Assembly (NCBI RefSeq): GCF_011078175.1
Contig: NZ_JAALCJ010000005.1
Span: 124,001-188,000 of the forward strand
Direction: 5' to 3'
Length of the DNA: 64,000 nucleotides
Origin: Enterobacter cloacae
GTDB taxonomy: Bacteria; Pseudomonadota; Gammaproteobacteria; Enterobacterales; Enterobacteriaceae
Part shown: positions 50,903 through 60,680 of the stretch, piece after piece
Layout of the letters: every line of letters starts with the position of its first letter
How positions within the stretch are numbered: position 1 is the first letter of the stretch
Program-made: the position numbers and the translations under genes
Notes under the pieces: generated by a model
Database searches by the model: none
What the model saw: the letters and a program-made list of their open reading frames with translations, nothing else
What the model was told of the DNA's origin: nothing

Positions 50903-51532
50903 ATGATAGATCTCTATTATGCCCCCACCCCTAATGGCCATAAGATCACCCTCTTTCTCGAAGAAGCCGAACTGGACTACCGGATCATTCGCGTGGATAT
51001 CAGTAAAGGCGACCAGTTTCGCCCCGTTTTTCTGGCCATATCGCCCAACAATAAAATTCCGGCCATCATTGATAACCAGCCTTCCGACGGCGGCAAACCG
51101 TTAAGCCTGTTTGAGTCTGGAGAGATTTTGCTCTATCTGGCAGAGAAAACCGGCAAGCTCCTGAGCGGGGAGTTGCGCGAGCGTCATCACACGCTGCAAT
51201 GGTTATTCTGGCAGTCGAGCGGCCTCGGGCCGATGCTGGGGCAGAATCATCACTTTACCGCCTATGCGCCGCAGACGATCCCTTACGCTATTGAACGATA
51301 TCAGGTCGAAACCCAGCGCCTTTACGGTGTACTGAACCGTCGGCTGGAGAAATCACCGTGGCTGGGAGGGGAGCATTACAGCATCGCAGATATTGCCTGC
51401 TGGCCGTGGGTCAACACCCATGAACGTCACCGGATCGATCTGGCCTCTTATCCGGCGGTGAACAACTGGTTTGAGCGCATCCGGACCCGCCCGGCCACCG
51501 AGCGCGCCATGCAAAAAATCCATCAGATTTGA
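50903..51532 (+). CDS. yfcG: Glutathione S-transferase / disulfide reductase YfcG
   Basis: Nu-class glutathione transferase of 209 residues. E. coli YfcG acts as a disulfide-bond reductase using two bound glutathiones. MIDLYYAPTPNGHKITLFLEEAELDY contains the conserved Thr/Asn pocket; SPNNKIPAIID and LFESGEILLYLAEKTG bind GSH. The C-terminal NHHF and WLGGEHYSIADIACWPW are also retained. The ATG is six bases after AGGAG. The C-terminal tail is shorter than in E. coli. Confidence 0.94.
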   Translation: MIDLYYAPTPNGHKITLFLEEAELDYRIIRVDISKGDQFRPVFLAISPNNKIPAIIDNQPSDGGKPLSLFESGEILLYLAEKTGKLLSGELRERHHTLQWLFWQSSGLGPMLGQNHHFTAYAPQTIPYAIERYQVETQRLYGVLNRRLEKSPWLGGEHYSIADIACWPWVNTHERHRIDLASYPAVNNWFERIRTRPATERAMQKIHQI

Positions 51533-51607
51533 GCCTGCGCCCCGTTGGGTAGAGGTGTTCTCCTCATGTATGATGAGGTGGAAATACTGACACGGAGAAG
51601 ACCTGCA

Positions 51608-51976
51608 ATGTCCCAGCATGACGCTGTAATTCGTATAAAAAATTTACGCTTACGCACATTCATTGGTATCAAAGAGGAGGAGATCGCTAATCGCCAGGAT
51701 ATCGTGGTGAATGTGGTGATCCACTACCCGGCAGACAAGGCGCGCGCCAGCGAGGACATCAATGACGCGCTGAACTATCGCACGATCACCAAAAGCATCA
51801 TCCAGTACGTTGAAAACAACCGTTTTGCGCTACTGGAAAAATTAACTCAGGATGTGCTCGACATCGCACGCGAACATCACTGGGTCACTTATGCTGAAGT
51901 GGAGATCGATAAACTTCACGCCCTGCGTTACGCCGATTCCGTCTCTATGACGTTAAGCTGGCAGCGCCAGGCGTAA
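51608..51976 (+). CDS. folX: Dihydroneopterin triphosphate 2'-epimerase FolX
   Basis: FolB-family enzyme of 122 residues that epimerises dihydroneopterin triphosphate to the monapterin form. [28 protein letters not shown] and the catalytic-region [38 protein letters not shown] match E. coli FolX in pieces. ATG at 51608 (MSQHDAVIR) was chosen by homology; the frame is open further upstream. It is 13 bases before yfcH. Confidence 0.95.
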   Translation: MSQHDAVIRIKNLRLRTFIGIKEEEIANRQDIVVNVVIHYPADKARASEDINDALNYRTITKSIIQYVENNRFALLEKLTQDVLDIAREHHWVTYAEVEIDKLHALRYADSVSMTLSWQRQA

Positions 51977-51989
51977 ACCTGGAGGTTGT

Positions 51990-52883
51990 ATGAAGATCCT
52001 GCTCACCGGCGGTACGGGCCTGATTGGCCGCCATCTCATTCCACGCTTGCAGGCGTTGCATCACGACATCACCGTGGTCACGCGCAGCCCGGAGAAAGCG
52101 CGCCAGGCGCTGGGCGCCGGCGTTGAGATCTGGAAAGGCCTGGCGGAAAAGCAGGATCTGGACGGCTTTGGCGCCGTCATCAACCTCGCAGGTGAACCAA
52201 TCGCCGATAAACGCTGGACCGAAGAGCAAAAACAGCGTTTATGCAGCAGCCGCTGGAACATGACCGAAAGGCTGGTTGAGCTGATTCGCAACAGCGAGAC
52301 GCCGCCCTCGGTGCTGATTTCCGGCTCTGCTACAGGCTACTATGGCGATCTCGGTGAAGTGGTGGTGACCGAAGAGGAGCCACCGCACAACGAGTTTACC
52401 CATAAACTCTGCGCCCAGTGGGAACGTATCGCCTGCGCGGCGCAGAGCGATAAAACACGCGTCTGCCTGCTGCGCACCGGCGTAGTGCTTGCCCCGAAGG
52501 GCGGTATTCTCGGTAAAATGCTGCCGCCGTTTAAAATGGGGCTTGGCGGACCCATCGGTAACGGACGACAGTATCTGGCGTGGATCCATATCGACGACAT
52601 GGTCAACGGCATTCTCTGGCTGCTGGATAACGACCTGCGCGGGCCATTTAACATGGTGTCTCCGTATCCGGTACGTAATGAACAATTTGCTCACGCCCTT
52701 GGTCATGCCCTGCATCGTCCGGCAGTGCTGCGCGTACCTGCGACGGCGATTCGGCTGCTGATGGGTGAGTCTTCGGTGCTGGTGCTGGGCGGGCAGCGCG
52801 CGCTGCCAAAACGGCTGGAAGCGGCCGGATTTACGTTCCGCTGGTATGACTTAGAAGAGGCGCTGGGGGATGTGGTGCAGTGA
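51990..52883 (+). CDS. yfcH: NAD(P)-binding epimerase-family protein YfcH
   Basis: SDR39U1-type protein of 297 residues. The N-terminal Rossmann motif is [30 protein letters not shown] and [17 protein letters not shown] are typical of this subfamily, which keeps the Tyr but has unproven activity. The C-terminus carries the DUF1731 region ([37 protein letters not shown]). It is cotranscribed with folX behind a GGAGG ribosome site. Confidence 0.93.
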   Translation: MKILLTGGTGLIGRHLIPRLQALHHDITVVTRSPEKARQALGAGVEIWKGLAEKQDLDGFGAVINLAGEPIADKRWTEEQKQRLCSSRWNMTERLVELIRNSETPPSVLISGSATGYYGDLGEVVVTEEEPPHNEFTHKLCAQWERIACAAQSDKTRVCLLRTGVVLAPKGGILGKMLPPFKMGLGGPIGNGRQYLAWIHIDDMVNGILWLLDNDLRGPFNMVSPYPVRNEQFAHALGHALHRPAVLRVPATAIRLLMGESSVLVLGGQRALPKRLEAAGFTFRWYDLEEALGDVVQ

Positions 52884-52927
52884 ATATGTTACAGTTATAC
52901 GCCATCTCTGGATGATATGGCGTAACT

Positions 52928-53437
52928 ATGGCAACCCTTTCCACAACCCGGCTTCACCTCACCCCTTTCGAACCTTCTGACTGGGCGTTCTTCCGCTCCT
53001 TGCGCGAAAACCCCGCCATCATGCGCTACATGGCCGCTATTACGCCGGAAAAAGAGACGCGTCGCGTATTTGCCGCACGCCTGATGGCGGAGCATGTCTT
53101 TGTTATCCGTCTGCACAACGACGTTACGCCGCTCGGGGATATTGGCCTGCAAATCAGTGCAGCGAACCGTGAAGAGGCGGATATCGGCTACACGGTTGTG
53201 CCTGCCGCGCAGGGAAAAGGCATTGCCAGCGAGGCGCTGCGCGCAGTGTGTGAGTATGCGTTCAACCAGACGGGCGTGAAGGCGATTAACGCGTACGTGC
53301 TGGCGGATAACGGCGGGTCGGTGCGGGTCCTGGAGAAAGCCGGTTTTGTACGTACGCAGGTGCTGGAGAAGGCCTACGCGATTAACGGCGTGCAGTATGA
53401 CGACTGGGTGTATCGGCTGGAGTGTAATGCGGTCTGA
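52928..53437 (+). CDS. GNAT family N-acetyltransferase (RimJ/RimL type)
   Basis: Acetyltransferase of 169 residues. TRLHLTPFEPSDWAFFRSLRENPAIMRYM is the RimJ/RimL-like N-terminus. IGYTVVPAAQGKGIASEALRAV is the acetyl-CoA pyrophosphate loop (Q/RxxGxG/A), and VRVLEKAGFVRTQVLEKAYAINGVQYDDWVY is the C-terminal signature in pieces. No gene of this type is at this site in E. coli K-12, where yfcI lies. The target protein or small molecule is unknown. It is followed by a repeat cluster. Confidence 0.88.
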   Translation: MATLSTTRLHLTPFEPSDWAFFRSLRENPAIMRYMAAITPEKETRRVFAARLMAEHVFVIRLHNDVTPLGDIGLQISAANREEADIGYTVVPAAQGKGIASEALRAVCEYAFNQTGVKAINAYVLADNGGSVRVLEKAGFVRTQVLEKAYAINGVQYDDWVYRLECNAV

Positions 53438-53438
53438 A

Positions 53439-53478
53439 GCCCTCACCCCGACCCTCTCCCACAGGGAGAGGGAGAAAC
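53439..53478. repeat. GC-rich hairpin repeat, copy B
   Basis: GCCCTCACCCCGACCCTCTCCC is followed by ACAGGGAGAGGGAGAAACC. It is the same unit as copies A (16611) and C (53543), with a nine-base-pair CCCTCTCCC/GGGAGAGGG stem. Confidence 0.8.
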
Positions 53479-53483
53479 CCCAG

Positions 53484-53521
53484 CCAGCAGGCCCGGTCAT
53501 ACAGTAGCGCCACCGGGCAAT
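53484..53521. repeat. REP-like element between hairpin copies B and C
   Basis: GCAGGCCCGGTCATACAGTAG with CGCCACCGGGC forms a REP-type imperfect palindrome, very like the second REP unit after pta (43571-43610). Confidence 0.65.
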
Positions 53522-53542
53522 TGGGCGACTCTGCGGCCTGAT

Positions 53543-53580
53543 GCCCTCACCTCGGCCCTCTCCCACAGGGAAAGGGAGAA
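53543..53580. repeat. GC-rich hairpin repeat, copy C
   Basis: GCCCTCACCTCGG with CCCTCTCCC-ACA-GGGAAAGGG and AGAA. One base change weakens the stem relative to copies A and B. It ends 10 bases before the hisP stop and may help end hisP transcription. Confidence 0.8.
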
Positions 53581-53589
53581 AGGCCAAAC

Positions 53590-54366
53590 CTACTTCAACG
53601 AGCCTTTCAGGAACTGCTGTAAACGCGGGCTTTGCGGGTTCGCCAGCACCTCGTCCGGATGCCCCTGCTCCTCAATCTTGCCCTGATGCAGAAAAATAAC
53701 GTGGTTAGAGACGTTACGGGCAAAGCCCATCTCGTGCGTTACCACCACCATCGTTTTGCCCTCTTCCGCCAGCTTCTGCATGATGCGCAGCACTTCGCCA
53801 ACGAGTTCAGGATCCAACGCGGAAGTCGGTTCATCAAACAGCAATACTTCCGGCTCCATCGCCAGCGCGCGGGCGATGGAAACGCGCTGCTGCTGACCGC
53901 CTGACAGGTGCACCGGATATTTGATCTGCTGACGCTCGTCGATACCCACTTTCGCCAGATATTTCACCGCACGCTCGCGCGCTTCCTGCTTGCTTAAGCC
54001 GAGCACCTGAATCGGCGCTTCCATCACGTTCTCCAGCACCGTCATGTGGCTCCAGAGGTTGAAGTGCTGGAACACCATCGTCAGGCGTGTACGCAGCAGG
54101 CGCAGCTGGTTTTTATCCGCCACCTTAAGCTGGCCGTCTTTATCACGGACCATGTTAATGTTCTGTCCGCTCACCACAATCGACCCTTCGCTCGGCTTTT
54201 CGAGGAAGTTGATGCAGCGCAGGAAGGTACTTTTACCCGAACCTGATGAGCCGATAATACTGATCACGTCGCCCGCGTTAGCCTCCAGCGACACCCCTTT
54301 CAGCACTTCATGTTCGCCGTAGCGCTTGTGCAAATCAATTACGTTTAATTTGTTCTCAGCCATCAT
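53590..54366 (-). CDS. hisP: Histidine/lysine/arginine/ornithine ABC transporter ATPase HisP
   Basis: ATPase of 258 residues that powers the HisQMP2 permease. Walker A is GSSGSGKST at residues 39-47, the ABC signature is [16 protein letters not shown], Walker B is [14 protein letters not shown] and the H-loop is VVTHEMGFA. It matches the Salmonella protein nearly residue for residue. It ends the hisJQMP operon, six bases after hisM. Confidence 0.98.
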   Translation of the reverse strand: MMAENKLNVIDLHKRYGEHEVLKGVSLEANAGDVISIIGSSGSGKSTFLRCINFLEKPSEGSIVVSGQNINMVRDKDGQLKVADKNQLRLLRTRLTMVFQHFNLWSHMTVLENVMEAPIQVLGLSKQEARERAVKYLAKVGIDERQQIKYPVHLSGGQQQRVSIARALAMEPEVLLFDEPTSALDPELVGEVLRIMQKLAEEGKTMVVVTHEMGFARNVSNHVIFLHQGKIEEQGHPDEVLANPQSPRLQQFLKGSLK

Positions 54367-54372
54367 AAATTC

Positions 54373-55086
54373 TCAGTGCGTCGACGGTTTTATATGCTGC
54401 AACCAGCGTTTTTCAGCCTTACGGAACAGGCTGATCAGGACGTAAGAAATGATCAAATAGAGCACTGCCGCAATGCCAAACGCCGTAAACGGCTGGTAGG
54501 TGGCAGAGTTAATATCGCGGGCAATCTTTAACAGATCAGGTACCGTGGCGGTAAACGCCAGTGCCGTCGAATGCAGCATTAAAATCACTTCGTTGCTGTA
54601 GGCCGGCAGCGCAATACGCAGCGCCGAAGGCAGAATAATACAGCGGTAGAGCTTCACGGACGAGAAGCCGTACGCGCGCGCCGCCTCGATCTCACCGTGC
54701 GGCACAGAACGGATGGCCCCGGCGAAGATCTCAGTGGTGTAGGCGCAGGTATTGAGGGTCAGCGCCAGCACCGTACAGTTCAGACCGCTGCGGAAGAACG
54801 CGTTCAGCATCTCGGTGCCTTTCACGATCTCCAGCGTGTACATCCCGGAATAGAACACCAGCAGCTGCACGTACAGCGGCGTACCGCGAAACACGTAGGT
54901 GAACAGCCAGATAGGGAACTGGATAAATTTATTGTTCGACACGCGGCCAATGGCGAGAAACACCGCCAGAATGCCGCCCATTACCACCGAGGAGATCAGC
55001 AGCCACAGCGTGATGGCGACGCCGGTGAAGCGGTAGCCATCTGTCCACAGCAGGGATTTCCAGTACTCCTGAATAATCTCAATCAC
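54373..55086 (-). CDS. hisM: Histidine ABC transporter permease HisM
   Basis: Inner-membrane permease of 237 residues with five helices. The EAA loop that contacts HisP is GEIEAARAYGFSSVKLYRCIILPSALRIALP in pieces. The N-terminus MIEIIQEYWKSLLWTDGYRFTG matches known HisM. It overlaps hisQ by four bases and forms the heterodimeric channel with it. Confidence 0.97.
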   Translation of the reverse strand: MIEIIQEYWKSLLWTDGYRFTGVAITLWLLISSVVMGGILAVFLAIGRVSNNKFIQFPIWLFTYVFRGTPLYVQLLVFYSGMYTLEIVKGTEMLNAFFRSGLNCTVLALTLNTCAYTTEIFAGAIRSVPHGEIEAARAYGFSSVKLYRCIILPSALRIALPAYSNEVILMLHSTALAFTATVPDLLKIARDINSATYQPFTAFGIAAVLYLIISYVLISLFRKAEKRWLQHIKPSTH

Positions 55087-55769
55087 AGGTCAGCCCTCTT
55101 CACACCCACGGAGTAGCGACGTTCGAGCAGAAGCAGCACACCATTGGAGACGGTCGTAAAGACCAGATAGATCACACCGCAGACCACCGCAAAATAGAAC
55201 GGCTCCCAGGTGCTTTTACCTGCCAGCTGGGTGGCCTTCACCACATCTTCCAGACCCAGCAGGGAGACCAGCGCCGTTGCCTTGAGAATAACCTGCCAGT
55301 TATTACCGATACCCGGCAGCGCATAGCGCATCATGGCCGGAAACATGATCCGGCGAAACGTTTGTGAAGAGGTAAAACCGTAGGCAGTCGCCGCTTCAAT
55401 GTGCCCCTTCGGCACGGCCATGTAAGCGCCGCGGAAGGTCTCTGTAAAATAGGCGCCGTAGATAAAACCAAGGGTAATAATACCAGCCACCATGGGGTCG
55501 ATATCGATCTGATCCATGCCGATGGCATCCGTCACGCCGTTAAGTGCGATTTGCAGACCGTAAAAGATCAGCAGCATCAGCACGAGGTCAGGTACGCCGC
55601 GTATCAGCGTGGTATAGCCTTCAAATATCAGCGCCAGCGGTCTGTTGGCGGATAATTTTGCCCCCGCGCCCGCCAGGCCTATCAGCACCGCCAGTACCAC
55701 GGAGCTGATAGCCAGCTCAAGGGTGACTAGCGCGCCCTGTAAAATAACGCCAGAAAATCCGTACAGCAT
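55083..55769 (-). CDS. hisQ: Histidine ABC transporter permease HisQ
   Basis: Permease of 228 residues with five helices, partner of HisM. The EAA loop is GHIEAATAYGFTSSQTFRRIMFPAMMRYALPG in pieces. It opens MLYGFSGVILQGALVTLELA. It is separated from hisJ by 88 bases containing a strong hairpin, so it is made at a lower level than the binding protein. It overlaps hisM by four bases. Confidence 0.97.
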   Translation of the reverse strand: MLYGFSGVILQGALVTLELAISSVVLAVLIGLAGAGAKLSANRPLALIFEGYTTLIRGVPDLVLMLLIFYGLQIALNGVTDAIGMDQIDIDPMVAGIITLGFIYGAYFTETFRGAYMAVPKGHIEAATAYGFTSSQTFRRIMFPAMMRYALPGIGNNWQVILKATALVSLLGLEDVVKATQLAGKSTWEPFYFAVVCGVIYLVFTTVSNGVLLLLERRYSVGVKRADL

Positions 55770-55813
55770 ACCGCGTGCCCTGTCGTCTCGTGAGTGGTGG
55801 AACCGTGTCTTTT

Positions 55814-55834
55814 CCCCTCCCGTAGCGGGAGGGG
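55814..55834. other. Strong hairpin in the hisJ-hisQ gap
   Basis: CCCCTCCCG-TAG-CGGGAGGGG is a perfect nine-base-pair stem with three-base loop. In Salmonella the same gap carries a REP element. On the coding strand it is followed by AAAAGAC, so it is not a terminator; it may protect hisJ mRNA. Confidence 0.75.
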
Positions 55835-55857
55835 CCGCACGTTATCAGACGGGGCGA

Positions 55858-56640
55858 TTAGCCGCCGTAAACATTAAAATCGAAGTACTTTTTCGCCAGC
55901 GTATCGTAGGTGCCGTCCGCACGCATTTCGGCGAACGCTTTGTTCAGAGCCTCACGCAGTTCGTTGTCTTCTTTACGCAGACCCATACCGGTGCCGACGC
56001 CAAAGAGTTTTTCATCCTTTATGGACGGACCACCGAATTTGTAATCTTTACCCACAGGCTGTTTCAGAAAGCCTTCGCTTGCCGCCACTTCATCCTGGAA
56101 TGCCGCGTCAATACGGCCTGCCGTCAGGTCTGCGTAGATATTTTCCTGGCCTTGATAAGAGACAATTTCAATCCCTTTAGGTGCCCAGTGCTCGTTGCCG
56201 TAGGTTTCCTGCGTCGTACCCTGCAACACGCCCACGCGTTTGCCTTTCAGAGATTCAAGGGTTGGCTGAATGTCAGAGGATTTCGCCACCACCAGACGTG
56301 AGTCCGCCGCGTAGAGTTTGTCCGTGAAGGCTATCTCCTGCTGACGTTTTTCTGTGATGGACAGGGAGGACATGATCACGTCAATTTTTTTCGCTTTCAG
56401 GGACGGGATCAGCGCATCCAGCGGGTTTTCAACGTAGGTACATTGCGCTTTAATGCGTTTGCACAGCTCGTTAGCCAGATCGATGTCAAAACCGACCAGC
56501 TCCCCCTTCGCATTCTTCGATTCGAAAGGTGCATAGGTTGGGTCAGTTCCAATACGAATTTTCTGCGGAATTGCTGCGAATGCCGCGGTGGCGCTGGAAA
56601 AAGCCAGTACCAGAGAAAGTGACAACACCAGTTTTTTCAT
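55858..56640 (-). CDS. hisJ: Histidine periplasmic binding protein HisJ
   Basis: Binding protein of 260 residues that delivers histidine to HisQMP. The signal peptide [22 protein letters not shown] is cleaved after residue 22. The mature protein opens [22 protein letters not shown] and carries [20 protein letters not shown] and [21 protein letters not shown] at 56640 is preceded by GAGGAC. It is paralogous to argT, which lies just upstream on the same strand. Confidence 0.97.
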   Translation of the reverse strand: MKKLVLSLSLVLAFSSATAAFAAIPQKIRIGTDPTYAPFESKNAKGELVGFDIDLANELCKRIKAQCTYVENPLDALIPSLKAKKIDVIMSSLSITEKRQQEIAFTDKLYAADSRLVVAKSSDIQPTLESLKGKRVGVLQGTTQETYGNEHWAPKGIEIVSYQGQENIYADLTAGRIDAAFQDEVAASEGFLKQPVGKDYKFGGPSIKDEKLFGVGTGMGLRKEDNELREALNKAFAEMRADGTYDTLAKKYFDFNVYGG

Positions 56641-56756
56641 ATCTGTCCTCAACAAACTGTCTTAATACGAGATTTTTACGACGACGGGGTGTCGTTAATG
56701 TGCCATTAATCCCCTCATTCAGGCAAAGATTAATGCCTCTGAACGGGAATTTTTGC

Positions 56757-56762
56757 ATTATA
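56757..56762 (-). promoter_or_regulatory. Possible sigma-70 -10 box upstream of hisJ
   Basis: TATAAT on the minus strand (56762-56757) lies about 115 bases before hisJ. The -35 position (CGCTGT) is poor. It might be the basal promoter of the hisJ operon, which in Salmonella is weak and altered in dhuA mutants. Confidence 0.35.
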
Positions 56763-56774
56763 AATGCTTAACTA

Positions 56775-56790
56775 TGCACACAGCGGTCCA
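56775..56790 (-). promoter_or_regulatory. Candidate sigma-54 promoter of hisJQMP
   Basis: On the minus strand TGGACCGCTGTGTGCA keeps GG-N10-GC, the exact spacing of sigma-54 -24/-12 elements (consensus TGGCAC-N5-TTGCA). It lies about 135 bases before hisJ and downstream of an NtrC-type site. Confidence 0.55.
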
Positions 56791-56792
56791 GC

Positions 56793-56813
56793 ATGGTGCA
56801 TGCGTTGCACCAT
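56793..56813. other. Palindrome upstream of hisJ
   Basis: ATGGTGCA-TGCGT-TGCACCAT has perfect eight-base arms and a five-base spacer. Each arm contains a GGTGCA half-site like those bound by NtrC, but in the outward arrangement. It touches the candidate sigma-54 promoter. Confidence 0.6.
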
Positions 56814-56836
56814 ACCGGAACATAACCCCGTGACAC

Positions 56837-56851
56837 GCACCAAATTAGTGC
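56837..56851 (-). promoter_or_regulatory. NtrC-type enhancer site for hisJ
   Basis: On the minus strand GCACTAATTTGGTGC fits the NtrC consensus GCACYAWNTNGGTGC at every defined position. It lies about 50 bases upstream of the candidate sigma-54 promoter and just past the argT stop. Confidence 0.75.
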
Positions 56852-56865
56852 ATGTCATTCAGCCA

Positions 56866-57648
56866 TTAATCACCGTAGACGTTGAAATCGAAGTATTTCT
56901 TCGCCAGTTTGTCGTAGGTACCGTCTTTACGCAGCTCATTAAACGCTTTGTCGAAGGCAGCTTTGAGCTCGGTATCATCCTTACGCAGGCCAATACCGGT
57001 GCCGTCGCCAAAGTACTTTTTGTCTTTTACCGACGGTCCGGCAAAGACGTACTCTTTACCCGCAGGCTGCTTCAGGAAGCCTTCGCTCGCGGCAACCTCA
57101 TCCTGGAACGCAGCATCCAGGCGGCCAGCCGCCAGGTCAGAATAGATCAAATCCTGATTCTGATAGGCGACCACATCGACGCCCTTCTCGCGCCAGTTGG
57201 CATTGGCGAAACCTTCCTGGGTCGAGCCCTGAAGCACGCCAACATGTTTGCCTTTCAGCGAGTCGATGGTCGGCTGGATTGGCGAGCCTTTCGCGGCAAT
57301 CAGACGTGAGTCGGCAGCGTAGAGCTTCTCAGAGAAGGCGATCTCCTGCTGACGTTTTTCCGTGATGGAGAGAGAAGAGATAATGGCATCAATTTTCTTG
57401 GCTTTCAGCGACGGGATCAGCGCGTCAAAGTCGCTGCCCACCCATGTGCATTTCACTTCCATGCGTTTGCACATCTCATTTCCCAGATCGATATCAAATC
57501 CCACGAAATCACCTTTCGCATCCTTGGATGAGAATGGCGCGTAGGTTGCGTCTGTACCGATACGAACTGTCTGTGGAAGCGCTGCATAGCTGCCTGCTGC
57601 TGCACTCAAGCCCACGAGCAAAGACAGAGCCAGAACCGTCTTCTTCAT
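56866..57648 (-). CDS. argT: Lysine/arginine/ornithine binding protein ArgT
   Basis: Periplasmic LAO-binding protein of 260 residues that also feeds HisQMP. Signal peptide [22 protein letters not shown] is cleaved after residue 22, giving [22 protein letters not shown]. Motifs are shared with HisJ ([38 protein letters not shown]), showing an old tandem duplication. It is preceded by a sigma-54 promoter and a distant NtrC site, consistent with nitrogen control. Confidence 0.97.
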   Translation of the reverse strand: MKKTVLALSLLVGLSAAAGSYAALPQTVRIGTDATYAPFSSKDAKGDFVGFDIDLGNEMCKRMEVKCTWVGSDFDALIPSLKAKKIDAIISSLSITEKRQQEIAFSEKLYAADSRLIAAKGSPIQPTIDSLKGKHVGVLQGSTQEGFANANWREKGVDVVAYQNQDLIYSDLAAGRLDAAFQDEVAASEGFLKQPAGKEYVFAGPSVKDKKYFGDGTGIGLRKDDTELKAAFDKAFNELRKDGTYDKLAKKYFDFNVYGD

Positions 57649-57714
57649 ACATTTACCCTCAAGAACCGTGATTTTATTATGGTTTATGTTGTGTGTTGTG
57701 TTGCAGGCTGCTCT

Positions 57715-57730
57715 TGCAGGTCTTATGCCA
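57715..57730 (-). promoter_or_regulatory. sigma-54 promoter of argT
   Basis: On the minus strand TGGCATAAGACCTGCA matches the -24/-12 consensus TGGCAC-N5-TTGCA, with GG and GC separated by exactly 10 bases. It lies 67 bases before the argT ATG. Nitrogen-regulated argT expression is established in enterobacteria. Confidence 0.88.
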
Positions 57731-57884
57731 CATTGTCGTCGGGTTAAAACTACGACGTTAAATATGTTAATAAAACGTTGCGATACTGCCTTAATGGTGA
57801 AAGATAGCAGGTCTGCCGAACGAACCGGAAAGAGAAAAAGGGAAAAAGCGAATTAAATGTCGAGGATATGATCGCGGTTGCAGT

Positions 57885-57905
57885 TTTGCCCTGAAACAGG
57901 GCAAA
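57885..57905. other. Hairpin between ubiX and argT
   Basis: TTTGCCCTG-AAA-CAGGGCAAA is a perfect nine-base-pair stem 34 bases past the ubiX stop. The T-run expected of a terminator is lacking on the ubiX strand, so termination is uncertain. Confidence 0.5.
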
Positions 57906-57916
57906 TTGTCTTTTCA

Positions 57917-57933
57917 TGCACTTTGTGTGTGCA
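57917..57933 (-). promoter_or_regulatory. NtrC-type enhancer site for argT
   Basis: TGCAC-N7-GTGCA has the half-site spacing of NtrC enhancers. It lies about 190 bases upstream of the argT sigma-54 promoter, a usual distance for action by DNA looping, and only six bases from the ubiX stop. Confidence 0.7.
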
Positions 57934-57938
57934 CAGCT

Positions 57939-58508
57939 TCACGCCCCCTGCCAGCGGGTAAAGAGATCTTCCGGCAGGTCGATATCGAACTGATCCAGTA
58001 CGCGGTTAACGGTCTGGTTGATGACATCGTCCAGCGTTTGCGGACGATGATAGAACGCGGGGACCGGCGGCATAATCACGGCCCCCAGTTCGGCTGCCTG
58101 CGTCATTAAACGCAGATGTCCCAGGTGGAGCGGCGTTTCCCGCACGCAAAGTACCAGCGGCCGACGCTCTTTGAGCACCACATCCGCCGCGCGCGTCACC
58201 AGCGTGTCGGTATAGCTGTTCACAATGCCGGAGAGCGTTTTAATGGAACAGGGCAGGATAACCATACCGGCCGTTTTGAACGAGCCTGAGGAGATGCTGG
58301 CGGCAATATCGCGGGCATCGTGGACAACGTCAGCCAGGGCCTGCACGTCGCGCAGAGAGAGATCGGTTTCAAGAGAGAGGGTCTGACGCGCCGCCTGGCT
58401 CATCACCAGATGGGTTTCTACGCCTGCAACGTCACGCAGCACCTGTAACAGCCGGACGCCATAAATCGCGCCGCTGGCACCGCTGATCCCTACAATGAGT
58501 CGTTTCAT
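57939..58508 (-). CDS. ubiX: Flavin prenyltransferase UbiX
   Basis: Enzyme of 189 residues that attaches a dimethylallyl group to FMN, making the cofactor for the decarboxylase UbiD in ubiquinone synthesis. MKRLIVGISGASGAIYGVRLLQ is the FMN-binding N-terminus; ISSGSFKTAGMVILPCSIKTL and LVLCVRETPLHLGHLRLM are diagnostic. The C-terminus DLFTRWQGA matches E. coli. It lies 90 bases after purF, where a GTGAGGGCG/CGCCCTCAC hairpin stands. Confidence 0.96.
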   Translation of the reverse strand: MKRLIVGISGASGAIYGVRLLQVLRDVAGVETHLVMSQAARQTLSLETDLSLRDVQALADVVHDARDIAASISSGSFKTAGMVILPCSIKTLSGIVNSYTDTLVTRAADVVLKERRPLVLCVRETPLHLGHLRLMTQAAELGAVIMPPVPAFYHRPQTLDDVINQTVNRVLDQFDIDLPEDLFTRWQGA

Positions 58509-58566
58509 GATTTTCGCCCTTGCTGATTTCAGGGCAGACTGTGCAGCATTTTACGGGGAGTTGCAA

Positions 58567-58586
58567 GTGAGGGCGAGCGCCCTCAC
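58567..58586. other. Hairpin between purF and ubiX
   Basis: GTGAGGGCG-AG-CGCCCTCAC is a perfect nine-base inverted repeat 11 bases past the purF stop. There is no T-run after it on the purF strand, so it may be a weak terminator or an mRNA stabiliser. Confidence 0.5.
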
Positions 58587-58597
58587 CTGCATACGCA

Positions 58598-60115
<1,518 letters not shown>

Positions 60116-60148
60116 TCGTCTTTTCCTCGTTAAGCCACATCTCAGGGT

Positions 60149-60637
60149 TTATGCCCTGGGCAAGAAACTCGACGAGCTTTGCAGATAGTCAAAGAACCAT
60201 CTGATGATGAAGCTGAACTCCGGAATGAGCTGCGATTTTTGCCAGTCTTCACTTTTGGAAAACCCGGTAAAGGTATCCAGGAAAAACAGGATCGCGGCCA
60301 CAATGAGCACGCCTCGCAACGCGCCGAAACAGATGCCGAGCACCCTGTCCGTTCCTGACAGACCGGTTTTCTCGACCAGCTGGCCTATCACGTAATTGAC
60401 GATAGCGCCGACAATCAGCGTCGCGATAAACAGCACCGCGATAGCGATTCCGTTTCGGACCAGTTCATCTTCAAAGCCCGTGAACCAGACAGACAGGTAA
60501 GTGTAGTAATGACTGGCAACAAAGAAAGCACAACCCCAGGTTACCAGCGATAACGCTTCACGAACAAAGCCACGGATCAGGCTAACCAGACAGGAAAAAC
60601 CAATCACCGCAATGATGGCGTAATCAATCCAGACCAT
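60149..60637 (-). CDS. cvpA: Colicin V production protein CvpA
   Basis: Inner-membrane protein of 162 residues with four hydrophobic segments, needed in E. coli for colicin V production and for resistance to bile salts. MVWIDYAIIAVIGFSCLVSLIRGFVREAL and RVLGICFGALRGVLIVAAILFFLDTF match E. coli in pieces. ATG at 60637 gives the family length; the open frame upstream covers the promoter and is not coding. It heads the cvpA-purF operon. Confidence 0.96.
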   Translation of the reverse strand: MVWIDYAIIAVIGFSCLVSLIRGFVREALSLVTWGCAFFVASHYYTYLSVWFTGFEDELVRNGIAIAVLFIATLIVGAIVNYVIGQLVEKTGLSGTDRVLGICFGALRGVLIVAAILFFLDTFTGFSKSEDWQKSQLIPEFSFIIRWFFDYLQSSSSFLPRA

Positions 60638-60680
60638 ATATGTCCCACGATTTAACGCCCCGTCATCCAGTTCGGGGCGA

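Noticed and set aside
53439-53580. Paired hairpin repeats as a possible CRISPR array
   Set aside because: Only two units with a REP element between them, no regular spacers and no cas genes nearby.
56724-56740. AGGCATTAATCTTTGC upstream of hisJ as a sigma-54 promoter
   Set aside because: GG and GC are 11 bases apart, not 10. TGGACCGCTGTGTGCA at 56790-56775 has the right spacing.
57885-57905. Hairpin after ubiX as a terminator
   Set aside because: The stem is perfect, but no T-run follows on the ubiX strand, so it is kept only as a hairpin.
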